28,484 nt of DNA from an uncultured Oscillospiraceae bacterium (lineage in GTDB: Bacteria > Bacillota > Clostridia > Oscillospirales > Acutalibacteraceae): contig CAJJLZ010000031.1 of NCBI GenBank assembly GCA_905192745.1, forward strand, positions 1-28,484, read 5' to 3'. The notes under the pieces are model-generated. The model saw nothing but the letters and a program-made list of their open reading frames with translations. It was not told the origin of the DNA and ran no database searches. Made by a program: the position numbers and the translations under genes. This document shows positions 8,949 to 16,776 of this stretch, one piece after another (the stretch's first letter is position 1; each line of letters starts with the position of its first letter).

Positions 8949-10355
8949 ATGAATTTCATCCGGTTGTTTATCCACTATTTTAATCTTTTCTGCATGGCGT
9001 TCACCATTTTGCTGAGCATCATCTATGTTTTTCAGCTGATCGCCGCGTATATCCGCATCAACCGGAATTACCGGCGCCGTCCGGCGGACGATTACGAAAG
9101 CTATGTGGATTCCGAAAACCTTCTGCCGATTTCCATTCTGGTGCCATCCCATAACGAGCAGGAAAACATTGTGGACAATATCCGGGATCTGCTGCGGCTG
9201 GATTATCCCGAGTTCGAACTGATCGTGGTGAACGACGGCTCCACCGACGAAACCCACGATCGGATCATCCGCGCCTTTGGATTGTATAAGATCGAGCACA
9301 ACATGAAAATTTCTATCCCGACCAAGGAGGTGCGGGGGGTATACTTCAACGCGGAATATCCCAACCTGATCTATGTGGACAAGGAAAACGGCGGAAAATC
9401 CGACGCGCTGAACGCCGGCATCAATATGTCGGTATATCCACTGTTTGTCTGTCTGGACGCCGACTCCCGGCTGGAGCGGGACGCAGTGCTCAAGCTTGCG
9501 GCCGAATTCATGAAGGACAGCCGCACGGTGGTTGCGGGCGGCCGGGTGCGGATCGCCAACGGTTCGGTGATCGAAAACGGCGAGTGGAAAAGCTTTCAGA
9601 TGCCGGAACGCGCGGTGGAGCGGTTCCAGATTGTGGAATATTTCCGTGCCTTTCTCGCCGGACGGGTAAGCTGGCAGTCCACCAACTCCCTGCTGATCGT
9701 TTCCGGCGCGTTCGGCGTTTTCAAAAAACAGACCGTGATCGACGTGGGCGGATATAAAAACGACACGGTGGGCGAGGACATGGAAATCGTGGTCCGCATC
9801 CATCAGGAGCTGCGGCGCGAGAAAAAGAAATATAAGATCGCCTTCTGTGAGGACGCGGTCTGCTGGACGCAGGGGCCGATGTCCATGAAGGATCTCCGCA
9901 GTCAGCGCCGGCGGTGGCAGGTCGGGCTGATGGACACCCTTCTGCACCATAAGCGGATGATCCTCAATCCCCGTTACGGGGCGGTCGGGCTGTTTGCCAT
10001 CCCCTACAGCTGGATTTTTGAGCTGCTGGGCGCGCTGATCGAGGTGCTCGGTTATTTTATTATTCCCCTCTCCCTTGCCATGGGGGAGCTCAGCCCGTAC
10101 TTTTTCATACTCTATCTGCTGCTGGCCATGTCGCTGGGCGTGATTATCTCCCTCGGCGGCCTGATTCTGGAGCAGAAAACCCGCGCCGGACGGATGTCGG
10201 CAAAGCAGTGTATGCAGCTCACCCTCTGCGCCATTCTGGAGAATTTCGGCTATCGTCAGCTGATCGTTCTGTACCGGGCGGAAGGAATGCTGCGGTACGG
10301 AAGCCTCCGCCACCGCTGGGGAAAGATCAAGCGCCGGGAGTTCAACGCGGAATAA
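8949..10355 (+). CDS. Processive family 2 glycosyltransferase (polysaccharide synthase)
   Basis: This 468-residue protein has an N-terminal transmembrane helix (about 8-35), a cytoplasmic GT-A domain (about 58-330), and several C-terminal helices (about 345-440), the layout of BcsA/PgaC/hyaluronan-type synthases. Catalytic features visible are NDGS (95-98), DAD (170-172, the DxD metal site), GED (275-277, the catalytic Asp region), and QRRRW (319-323, the Q(Q/R)xRW acceptor/processivity motif). It should polymerise a nucleotide-sugar donor and extrude the chain through its own membrane channel. There is no PilZ domain, so c-di-GMP does not act on it as in bacterial cellulose synthase; control is more likely through the operon's riboswitch. 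The sugar cannot be read from the sequence; GlcNAc- or glucose-type polymers are both possible. It is the core enzyme of the operon. Confidence 0.9.
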   Translation: MNFIRLFIHYFNLFCMAFTILLSIIYVFQLIAAYIRINRNYRRRPADDYESYVDSENLLPISILVPSHNEQENIVDNIRDLLRLDYPEFELIVVNDGSTDETHDRIIRAFGLYKIEHNMKISIPTKEVRGVYFNAEYPNLIYVDKENGGKSDALNAGINMSVYPLFVCLDADSRLERDAVLKLAAEFMKDSRTVVAGGRVRIANGSVIENGEWKSFQMPERAVERFQIVEYFRAFLAGRVSWQSTNSLLIVSGAFGVFKKQTVIDVGGYKNDTVGEDMEIVVRIHQELRREKKKYKIAFCEDAVCWTQGPMSMKDLRSQRRRWQVGLMDTLLHHKRMILNPRYGAVGLFAIPYSWIFELLGALIEVLGYFIIPLSLAMGELSPYFFILYLLLAMSLGVIISLGGLILEQKTRAGRMSAKQCMQLTLCAILENFGYRQLIVLYRAEGMLRYGSLRHRWGKIKRREFNAE

Positions 10356-10382
10356 GCCGCCGAAAAAGAAGGGAATGTACTT

Positions 10383-12578
10383 ATGAAAAAAGCCATTGCC
10401 GCTGCCGCCGTCATTCTGGCGGCGCTCGCCGTCGTGATCCAGACCGGGCTGCTCCGGGGAATCGGCATCCAGCCCTTTTTCGGCGGGAAGGAAACGTCTG
10501 AAGGAGCGGGATCGGATAAATTCGAATATGCGGAGAGCGGCAGCGGAAACAAATACCGCATTAAGGCGGAGGGAAACTCCTTTTTCTTTTATAAAAACGG
10601 GCAATGGGAGAAGGCGTTCCTGAAGGGGGTCAACATCGGGGCGGGCGAACCCGGTATCTTTCCCGGGGAGCTGACCATCAGCTACGACGACTATTACCGC
10701 TGGTTCGGGCAGATCAGCGCCATGAACGTCAACTGTATCCGGGTGTATACGACTCTGCGGCCCCAGTTCTATAACGCGCTGCTGGATTTCAACAGCAAGG
10801 CGGAAAATCCGCTTTATCTTTTTCAGGGGGTGTGGATGGACGAGGAGGATATCGCCTCCCTGACCGACGTCTACGCCCAGAACGGAAATATCGCGGAAGC
10901 GTTTATCGCCGACGCGAAAGATGTGGTGGACGTTATTCACGGCAATATTACTCTGCCGGTGCGGGCGGGCTTTGCCTCGGGCGAATATACGGCGGATGTG
11001 TCGAAATACCTTGCGGGGTATATGCTTGGCATTGAATGCGACCCGAAATTCGTCAAGAACACCAACGACAACAATCCCGACCGGAATACCTATGAAGGGA
11101 AATATATGTATACCCTCAGCGCCACCCCGTTTGAGGCTTTTTTGTGCGGCGCGGGGGATGCGGTCATCTCCCATGAAACCGTAAATTACGGGATGCAGGC
11201 GCCGGTGGGCTTTGTCAACTGGGTGACGACCGACCCGCTCGACCATCCGAACGAACCGCACGCCGACGAGGATCTGGTTTCGGTCAACACCGAAAACATC
11301 AAATGGCGGGAATCCTTCGCCCCCGGTCAGTACGCGGTTTATCACGTTTATCCCTACTATCCCGACAGCCTGAACTATCAGAAGGATTACGTCAGCTATG
11401 TGGACCCGGATGGAAAGGCCAATCCCTACCGCGCCTATCTGCGGGATCTGAAACTGGCCCATACCATGCCCATTGTTGTCGCGGAGTTCGGCGTGCCCTC
11501 CTCCCGCGGGATGACGCACACCAGCGTCATGGGCTATAATCAGGGCGGAGTGGACGAAACCGCGCAGGGGTCGATGATTCTTGACATGTTCCGTTCGATG
11601 TACGAGGAAAATTACGCCGGCGGGATTGTTTTTACCTGGCAGGACGAATGGTTCAAGCGCACCTGGAGCAACGTGAAATTCGACGTGGTCGACAAGAGGC
11701 CTTTCTGGTCCAACGTCCAGACTTGCGAACAGCGCTTCGGCCTGCTCTCCTTTGATCCGGGAGAGGCCGACGTCTGCGTGGTGGACGGCAAGGCGGACGA
11801 GTGGTCGGACGCGCTCACGGTCGTTGCCGGGGACAGCGGAAAGCTCTATATGAAGAGCGACGAGGCGTACGTTTATTTTATGGCGGAGCTGGCCGACGGT
11901 TTTGATTTTGAGAACGACACTCTGCTCATCCCGCTGGACACGATTGCGGAGCAGGGAAACCTGAAGGACACGGAAACAGGCGCGGCCTTCAGCGCCGCCG
12001 CTGATTTTCTGATCCGCATCCACAGAAAGGACGATTCCCGGATTGTGGTGGATTCCTATTACGACGCGTTTTACTATCTTTACGGCGAGCAGTATAAAAT
12101 GATTCCGCTGGTGGACGATATCCGTACCCGGAATTCCGGCCGGTTCAACAAAATCATGATGTGCTACGGGTATGAGATGGTGATTCCTCCCGAAAACACC
12201 CTCGTCCCCTTCGCTCAGTACGAGACCGGGAAGCTGACCTTCGGCAACGCCGACCCGGAAGCGGAGGATTATCGGTCCCTGACGGATTTCTGCTGCCGGG
12301 ACGGCGTGCTGGAGATTCGCATCCCTTGGCAGCTTCTCAACGTCATGGATCCCTCCGGCTGCCAGATCATGGATGATCTTTATGCCCTGCAGGATATCGT
12401 TCCCACCGGCACCGACGCATGGAGCGTGGGAATGGGACTGCTGAAAGCGGGCGCCGCCGCCCCCTCCGTTTCCCTGAACGGCGCCTTTTCCTGGAAGGGC
12501 TGGACCACGCCCACCTATCACGAGCGGCTGAAGCCCGCCTATTATGAGCTGCAGGAGGGCCTGAAGGAATTTCAGTAA
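10383..12578 (+). CDS. Membrane-anchored glycosidase-like protein (paralogue A)
   Basis: This 731-residue protein has a short N-terminal signal-anchor helix (about 3-25), a TIM-barrel glycosidase-like domain (about 50-440) and a C-terminal beta domain (about 455-720). The barrel starts at KGVNIGAGEPG. A probable acid/base Glu lies in GYMLGIE (E218) and a probable nucleophile in VVVAEFG (E368), the arrangement of clan GH-A retaining enzymes such as GH2 and GH5. A WQDEWF motif follows. The C-terminal domain resembles CBM9/DOMON-like sandwiches and ends with a RIPWQLLNV motif shared with its paralogues. It probably trims or binds the nascent polysaccharide outside the cell. The ATG follows AAGGGA, 27 nt after the GT2 stop. 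The precise GH family is not assigned. Confidence 0.78.
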   Translation: MKKAIAAAAVILAALAVVIQTGLLRGIGIQPFFGGKETSEGAGSDKFEYAESGSGNKYRIKAEGNSFFFYKNGQWEKAFLKGVNIGAGEPGIFPGELTISYDDYYRWFGQISAMNVNCIRVYTTLRPQFYNALLDFNSKAENPLYLFQGVWMDEEDIASLTDVYAQNGNIAEAFIADAKDVVDVIHGNITLPVRAGFASGEYTADVSKYLAGYMLGIECDPKFVKNTNDNNPDRNTYEGKYMYTLSATPFEAFLCGAGDAVISHETVNYGMQAPVGFVNWVTTDPLDHPNEPHADEDLVSVNTENIKWRESFAPGQYAVYHVYPYYPDSLNYQKDYVSYVDPDGKANPYRAYLRDLKLAHTMPIVVAEFGVPSSRGMTHTSVMGYNQGGVDETAQGSMILDMFRSMYEENYAGGIVFTWQDEWFKRTWSNVKFDVVDKRPFWSNVQTCEQRFGLLSFDPGEADVCVVDGKADEWSDALTVVAGDSGKLYMKSDEAYVYFMAELADGFDFENDTLLIPLDTIAEQGNLKDTETGAAFSAAADFLIRIHRKDDSRIVVDSYYDAFYYLYGEQYKMIPLVDDIRTRNSGRFNKIMMCYGYEMVIPPENTLVPFAQYETGKLTFGNADPEAEDYRSLTDFCCRDGVLEIRIPWQLLNVMDPSGCQIMDDLYALQDIVPTGTDAWSVGMGLLKAGAAAPSVSLNGAFSWKGWTTPTYHERLKPAYYELQEGLKEFQ

Positions 12579-12618
12579 GCGCCGGACGATACTCCCTGTC
12601 TGAAAGGAGCGAAACACT

Positions 12619-14901
12619 TTGGCTAAGCCGATTCCTCCGGACTCCTCCCGGTCCGGCAAAAAGCGGGTGCTGACCGCGCTGATCGCCACCCTCGCGGCGG
12701 CGGCCGTGCTGGTGGGAGCGGTGCTGTTTCTGGCCGGTTCGTTCGGCGGACATTCCTTTTCGGGCGGCTCCGGCGCTTCAAGCGGCGGGACGGAAGTTAC
12801 ACCGGCCTCCGCCGACTATCCCACGCCGGAAAAAACCATTCCCGCCATCGACGCCGGCGGGCTGACGCTGACCTCCCGGACGAGCGGGCGGTATTTCTAC
12901 ACCCTGCGGGGGGACGAATGGGTCTGTACCTATCTCAAAGGGGTGAATATGGGGCTGACGCTGCCGGATACCGACCTGAACGATCCGGATATTCCCTACG
13001 ACACCTATATGGCGTGGTTCGGCGACATCGCGGCGATGAACGCCAACACCGTGAAGATTTTCACGGTCATGAATCCCGATTTCTACCGCGCCTTTGCCGA
13101 TTACAACGCCGCCCATCCGGACGAGCCGCTCTATCTCCTTCAGGGAATCTGGTTCAACGAGAGCTATCTGGAGGACCCGGGAGACGCGTGGGACGCGGAC
13201 GGCACGATTCTGGCCGCTCTCCGCCGGGCGGCGTCCGAAACGGTGGATATCCTTCATGGAAACAGCGATTACACCTCCTACGGCTCGATTGAAAACGCCG
13301 TGTATGACCGGGACGTATCCCGTTATGTCGTGGGCTATATCCTCGGACTGGAATGGCCGGCCGCCTTCGTGACCGAAACCAATACCGTTCATGCGGGAAT
13401 GGCACAGTATCAGGGCGATTATCTGACCACGCAGGGGGCGGCGCCGTTTGAAATTTTTCTGGCCGCCGCCGGAGACGCACTGATCGCTTATGAAACCGGG
13501 AATTATCAGACTCAGCGTCCGCTCGCTTTTCTGAACTGGTCCACCACCGACACGCTGACCCATTCGAACGAGCCGTTCGAGGAGGAGGACGCGGCGGCGG
13601 TGGATACCGAAACCATTCATCCGACGGAGCGGTATCTCCCCGGGCTTTTCGCCGCGGTGGACGCGTATCCCTATTATCCCGAATTTCTTAACCATCAGCC
13701 GGAATATCAGGCGTTTCCGGACTATGACGGGGAGGCCAACCCTTACCGCGCCTATCTGCGGGATCTGATGGGGGAATATACGGTCCCGGTGGTGATTGCG
13801 GAGTTTGGGGTTCCCACCTCCCGCGGAGTCGCTCATGAAAGCGTGATGGGCTTTGACCAGGGCGGACTGACGGAGGAGGAACAGGGCCGGGCGGCGGTCG
13901 CCATGGCGCAGGCCATCGCCCGGGAGGGATATGCCGGCGGCATCTTTTTTTCCTGGCAGGACGAATGGTTCAAGCAGACCTGGAACACCATCCGCTATGC
14001 GCCGGAGGATGCGGAGCGGCGGGGCCTGAACGTCGAATCCGCGGAGCAGCGGTATGGCATCCTGGCGTATGAGCCGGGAGAAGGCCGGAGCGTCAGCTAT
14101 CCGGATGGGGACTTCACCGAATGGACGGGGCTGGAGCCGGTTTCTTCCGCAAACGGCGTCTCCGTCTATGCGAAAAGCGATGAAGCGTATCTCTATCTGC
14201 TGATCCGGCCGGCCGGCGGCTATTCGGCGGAGACCACCCGGCTCGCCGTCCCCCTGTCCATCACCGGACGGGGAAGCGGAACCTCCTCCGCCTATTCCCT
14301 GACCTTCGACCGGGCGGCGGATTTTCTGCTGATTCTGGATGGGAAGGAAAACACCCGTCTGCTGACCGACGCGTATGAAGACCGGTTCTATTATCAGTAC
14401 TCCATTCAGCGCCGGGTCTTTGAACGGAACACCGCCTTTGAGAAGCGGGACAGCGGGCTGTTTAACCCCGTTCGCGCTTTCGTCAGCAACGAGATCGTTC
14501 TCCCGCTTACCGGGGAGACCATCCCCCCGCAGTCGTATGAATCCGGTCTGCTCCGATATGGAAACGGCCGCCCGGACAGCGCCGCCTACGATTCCCTCGC
14601 CGATTTCTGCGCGGGGGAAGGCGGGGTGGAAGTGCGGCTTCCCTGGTATCTGCTGAACGTGATGAACGGCCCCGAAAAAACAGTGCTGGCCGATTTTTAC
14701 GCCGCCGGGGAGATTTCATTCGAAACGGCGGACGCGATCTATCTGGGAGCGGCTCTGCTGGACGGTTCCGAAACGCAGAACGTCGCCATGAGCCGATACG
14801 ACTGGCCGGAAATTTCCCGCATTACCTACCATTCGCGGTTGAAAAAATCCTACGCGATCCTTCAGGCCGGTTACGCGGAGCTGATGGAGGCGTATTCCTG
14901 A
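12619..14901 (+). CDS. Membrane-anchored glycosidase-like protein (paralogue B)
   Basis: This 760-residue protein starts at TTG, supported by GAAAGGAGC with 8 nt spacing. It has an anchor helix (about 17-40), a Gly/Ser-rich linker, a TIM-barrel domain (about 75-470) and a C-terminal beta domain (about 490-750). It aligns along its length with the protein encoded just upstream: KGVNMG at the barrel start, E245 in GYILGLEW as the likely acid/base, E395 in VVIAEFG as the likely nucleophile, WQDEWFKQTW, and RLPWYLLNV near the end. The pair therefore arose by tandem duplication and both appear catalytically intact. Being last in the operon with a weaker start codon, it may be made in lower amounts. 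It is inferred to process the polymer made by the GT2 protein. Confidence 0.78.
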   Translation: MAKPIPPDSSRSGKKRVLTALIATLAAAAVLVGAVLFLAGSFGGHSFSGGSGASSGGTEVTPASADYPTPEKTIPAIDAGGLTLTSRTSGRYFYTLRGDEWVCTYLKGVNMGLTLPDTDLNDPDIPYDTYMAWFGDIAAMNANTVKIFTVMNPDFYRAFADYNAAHPDEPLYLLQGIWFNESYLEDPGDAWDADGTILAALRRAASETVDILHGNSDYTSYGSIENAVYDRDVSRYVVGYILGLEWPAAFVTETNTVHAGMAQYQGDYLTTQGAAPFEIFLAAAGDALIAYETGNYQTQRPLAFLNWSTTDTLTHSNEPFEEEDAAAVDTETIHPTERYLPGLFAAVDAYPYYPEFLNHQPEYQAFPDYDGEANPYRAYLRDLMGEYTVPVVIAEFGVPTSRGVAHESVMGFDQGGLTEEEQGRAAVAMAQAIAREGYAGGIFFSWQDEWFKQTWNTIRYAPEDAERRGLNVESAEQRYGILAYEPGEGRSVSYPDGDFTEWTGLEPVSSANGVSVYAKSDEAYLYLLIRPAGGYSAETTRLAVPLSITGRGSGTSSAYSLTFDRAADFLLILDGKENTRLLTDAYEDRFYYQYSIQRRVFERNTAFEKRDSGLFNPVRAFVSNEIVLPLTGETIPPQSYESGLLRYGNGRPDSAAYDSLADFCAGEGGVEVRLPWYLLNVMNGPEKTVLADFYAAGEISFETADAIYLGAALLDGSETQNVAMSRYDWPEISRITYHSRLKKSYAILQAGYAELMEAYS

Positions 14902-14929
14902 CCGGATTTTACTCCGAAAAGAAAAACCT

Positions 14930-14960
14930 GCGGCGGCTGCTTCCGGGCGGCCGTCGCTTT
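14930..14960 (+). terminator. Probable terminator of the polysaccharide operon
   Basis: An 11-bp stem (14,930-14,940 with 14,947-14,957) contains two G-T wobbles, closes a TTCCGG loop, and is preceded by an A-run and followed by TTTCTG. The T-run is short, so termination may be incomplete. It lies 29 nt after the stop codon of the last glycosidase-like gene. Confidence 0.5.
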
Positions 14961-15116
14961 CTGCATGGCCTTTTGTCATGTGGAACCAAACTGTCTCAAG
15001 AAAAAGGGTCGGCTGAAAGAGCTCGAGTGGCTTTTCTATCAAAAACGCGTGTGCCAACCGGAGTGCCAACCGAAAAGTTTTTCGTTGATTAGAGCGTTTA
15101 TTCTTCTTCAAAAAAG

Positions 15117-15154
15117 GAAAAACCGTGTAATACCAACGCATTACACGGTTTTTC
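15117..15154. terminator. Bidirectional intrinsic terminator
   Basis: A perfect 15-bp stem (15,117-15,131 with 15,140-15,154) with an 8-nt loop has A-run and T-run flanks on both sides, so it can terminate both the plus-strand operon and minus-strand transcription from the RidA gene. On the minus strand it follows a string reading CATCCGCACCA, which looks like the 3' end of a tRNA. Confidence 0.75.
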
Positions 15155-15161
15155 TATGGTG

Positions 15162-15179
15162 CGGATGTTCATAACGACA
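15162..15179 (+). repeat. Left arm of an 18-nt inverted repeat flanking the RidA patch
   Basis: The sequence here is the reverse complement of 15,947-15,964 at 17 of 18 positions. Its core is TGTTCATAACGACA. The two arms enclose about 770 bp with the RidA-family gene and lower GC than the flanks. Confidence 0.65.
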
Positions 15180-15296
15180 GTAACAAAAAAACCGAGTGTC
15201 CATATGAATTTTCGGACTATAATTGTAAAGGTATGACAAAAAAGATACACCGGGATATTTGAGGTGAGAGCTGTACTCTCACACCGGAGATTATTC

Positions 15297-15665
15297 TTAT
15301 ACTGCGGGGTTGGGCCTATATGCCACCCCATCCATCATACATAAACATTCTGAATCTATAAAATCACTTGTTAAAGTCATTCTGGCAGGGAAACAATCTT
15401 TATCAAAATATTCAAGAAAAACATTTCTTGCAGCATCAAATTCTGATAAATCTTTCATATATAGGTTGATTTGCACCATGTCATTAAGCGTTGCGCCTAC
15501 TGACTCTAATGTGTTTTTCATGCGCTCAAAAGTCACCCGCATTTGATGTTCAATGTCTTGCTTTTCAAAACCACCGGCATGATGTGCAAGATAGATAAAA
15601 TCCCCCGCTATAACACAGGATGAACAAGTTTCATCTCCACAATGTGTAGGCATTTTCTTTAACAT
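15297..15665 (-). CDS. RidA/YjgF/UK114-family protein
   Basis: This 122-residue protein is the usual RidA size. RidA family members are trimeric and typically hydrolyse reactive enamine/imine intermediates or act in amine and nucleobase pathways. Typical features are the segment VTFERMKNTLESVGATLNDMVQINLYMKDL (about 44-73), the FPAR motif with the conserved Arg (R95), and a C-terminal DGVAY strand. The usual Glu in the last strand appears to be Asp. The chosen ATG at 15,665 follows AAGGAG (plus-strand 15,674-15,679); a longer in-frame reading runs into the neighbouring tRNA and is rejected. A promoter lies just upstream. It is divergent in base composition from its neighbours, suggesting acquisition. 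The substrate is unknown. Confidence 0.85.
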   Translation of the reverse strand: MLKKMPTHCGDETCSSCVIAGDFIYLAHHAGGFEKQDIEHQMRVTFERMKNTLESVGATLNDMVQINLYMKDLSEFDAARNVFLEYFDKDCFPARMTLTSDFIDSECLCMMDGVAYRPNPAV

Positions 15666-15708
15666 TTCGACATCTCCTTCTGTCATAAAATTTAAAGAAT
15701 CCATTTTT

Positions 15709-15737
15709 ATAATACCATACAAAACAAAAGAAATCAA
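15709..15737 (-). promoter_or_regulatory. Promoter of the RidA-family gene
   Basis: On the minus strand TTGATT (15,737-15,732) and TATTAT (15,714-15,709) are spaced by 17 nt, about 45 nt upstream of the chosen RidA start codon. Confidence 0.6.
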
Positions 15738-15905
15738 ACACTGCATCTCACTAACGAGCCGCGACAGCAATGGACTTATTTCAGGCGGGGATATGCAAGA
15801 CCATATCCAGCTAGTCAATCTGTATTTTGAGTCAGTACCAGCAAGCATCGCCTTTTGTCCCCAAAAGGCAAGTTTGTCAGGGCAACCCTGATACCCTCTA
15901 AAAAG

Positions 15906-15943
15906 AAAACAAGGACAGTCAGTAAAGACTATCCTTGTTTTTT
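15906..15943 (-). terminator. Terminator downstream of tRNA-Pro
   Basis: A 15-bp stem (15,906-15,920 with 15,927-15,941) has a 6-nt loop. The one imperfect pair is C-A in plus-strand RNA but U-G in minus-strand RNA, so the hairpin is better in the tRNA direction, where it is followed by CTTTTTAG. Confidence 0.7.
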
Positions 15944-15946
15944 GAA

Positions 15947-15964
15947 TGTCGTTATGAACATTCG
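15947..15964 (+). repeat. Right arm of the 18-nt inverted repeat
   Basis: TGTCGTTATGAACATTCG matches the reverse complement of 15,162-15,179 with one mismatch. It ends 3 nt before the 3' CCA of tRNA-Pro. Confidence 0.65.
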
Positions 15965-15967
15965 ATA

Positions 15968-16044
15968 TGGTCCGAGTGACAGGAGTCGAACCTGCGGCCT
16001 CTTGAACCCCATTCAAGCGCGCTACCAATCTGCGCTACACCCGG
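15968..16044 (-). tRNA. tRNA-Pro(GGG)
   Basis: The minus strand folds as a complete cloverleaf. The acceptor arm CCGGGTG pairs with CACTCGG (one G-T). The D arm is GCGC/GCGC, and the anticodon stem CTTGA/TCAAG closes an ATGGGGT loop with anticodon GGG. The T arm is GCAGG/CCTGT with TTCGACT, the discriminator is A, and CCA is encoded. A terminator lies about 25 nt downstream. Confidence 0.93.
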
Positions 16045-16160
16045 ATAGATATTGTATTGTGCCGGCCCCGGCAAACATCGCGAAAAGAATTATAGCACAG
16101 GGTTTGCGTAAAAGCAAGAGCAAAATCCCCCGGATGGGAAAATTCTGCGGAAAATGCCGC

Positions 16161-16469
16161 TCAAAACGAGGGAAGGCGGCCGGTCAGATAAGCCGCCCCA
16201 AGCACGGCCGCCAGCTGAAGGAAAAAAATCAGCGGAATGCCGACCATGAATTTTCGTTTCCGCGTCTTATGGCGGATGAGCCGCATCGTCAGATACATCG
16301 CCGCAGAGCCGCCCAGCGCGGACAACAGCAGCAGAGTAGCCTCCGGCACCCTGCGTTTATGCGTGCCGGCGCGGCGTTTATCCACAATCGTAACAAGTGA
16401 TGAAATCAGGCTGACCGCGGCAAAATAAAGCAGCAGCAGGGTATGCAGGATACGCAGAAATTCCGGCAT
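16161..16469 (-). CDS. DUF1294-family small membrane protein
   Basis: This 102-residue protein has three to four hydrophobic helices. It carries the DUF1294 signatures: DKRRAGTHKRRVPEATLLLLSALGG-type central sequence (about 29-56), then RHKTRKRKF (about 65-73) and a GIPLIFFLQ helix. The function of the family is unknown. The start at 16,469 follows AAAGGA with 9 nt spacing; ten more in-frame residues upstream are possible but lack a ribosome site. A weak GCGG/CCGC hairpin (16,147-16,160) lies just past the stop. It is transcribed divergently from the GHL10 lipoprotein gene. Confidence 0.85.
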   Translation of the reverse strand: MPEFLRILHTLLLLYFAAVSLISSLVTIVDKRRAGTHKRRVPEATLLLLSALGGSAAMYLTMRLIRHKTRKRKFMVGIPLIFFLQLAAVLGAAYLTGRLPSF

Positions 16470-16652
16470 GGTCAGGCATCCTTTCGATCCCACGGGCATA
16501 TATATCGATTATGCCGTCAGGCGGCGGCGCGTACCGGCAGGACAAACCGGGTTCGGAGGGGACACGGATCCCTTCGGCCTGTTCATCCTATCCCATTCCG
16601 GACGGTTTGTCAAGGAAGCGGGATGACGGCCGGAATTTTTGTCGAAAAACGG

Positions 16653-16681
16653 TTGACCATCCGGTGGTTTGGCAATACAAT
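16653..16681 (+). promoter_or_regulatory. Promoter of the GHL10 lipoprotein gene
   Basis: TTGACC (16,653-16,658) and TACAAT (16,676-16,681) are separated by 17 nt. They lie about 95 nt upstream of the TTG start. The rest of the 307-nt gap between the divergent genes shows no further gene. Confidence 0.75.
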
Positions 16682-16776
16682 GAGAAAACGGGAGAATGAC
16701 CGGGACGGGAAAAGAGGAACGGGCGGCTATGGCGGCAACGACAAACGAAACATCGCTTTCGCGGAGGTGTGATCGC

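Larger units (their letters stand above)
14902..15296. other. Intergenic region after the polysaccharide operon
   Basis: I see no supportable gene here. The stretch holds the probable operon terminator (14,930-14,960), a tandem pair of the 10-mer GTGCCAACCG (15,051-15,060 and 15,063-15,072), a perfect 15-bp hairpin (15,117-15,154), the left arm of an inverted repeat (15,162-15,179), an isolated TATAAT (15,218-15,223) without a convincing -35, and a 7-bp GTGAGAG/CTCTCAC hairpin (15,264-15,282). GC falls noticeably from about 15,080 onward. Confidence 0.6.
15666..15967. other. Intergenic region between RidA gene and tRNA-Pro
   Basis: No gene is supported here. The stretch contains the RidA promoter, small hairpins GCCTTTTG/CAAAAGGC (about 15,850-15,869) and TCAGGG/CCCTGA (about 15,877-15,892), the tRNA terminator and the right arm of the inverted repeat. 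Confidence 0.6.

Noticed and set aside
8790..12689. 1299-codon open frame on the minus strand
   Set aside because: It is antisense to the GT2 and glycosidase-like genes, has no recognisable domain, and arises from GC-rich third positions of the plus-strand genes.
15001..15090. Possible tyrosine-recombinase tail (a frame ending GVPTGVPTEKFFVD, with the tandem GTGCCAACCG)
   Set aside because: Only a short stretch in one frame and no catalytic motif; it could be chance or a decayed fragment, so it is not annotated as a gene.
15160..15970. att sites of an integrated element at tRNA-Pro
   Set aside because: A direct duplication of the tRNA 3' end would be expected; only an inverted repeat and a very short CACTCGG match were found, and there is no integrase.
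15297..16028. Long 243-residue version of the RidA-family gene
   Set aside because: It would begin inside the tRNA-Pro gene and read through its terminator; the internal ATG at 15,665 has a ribosome site, a promoter and the correct family length.
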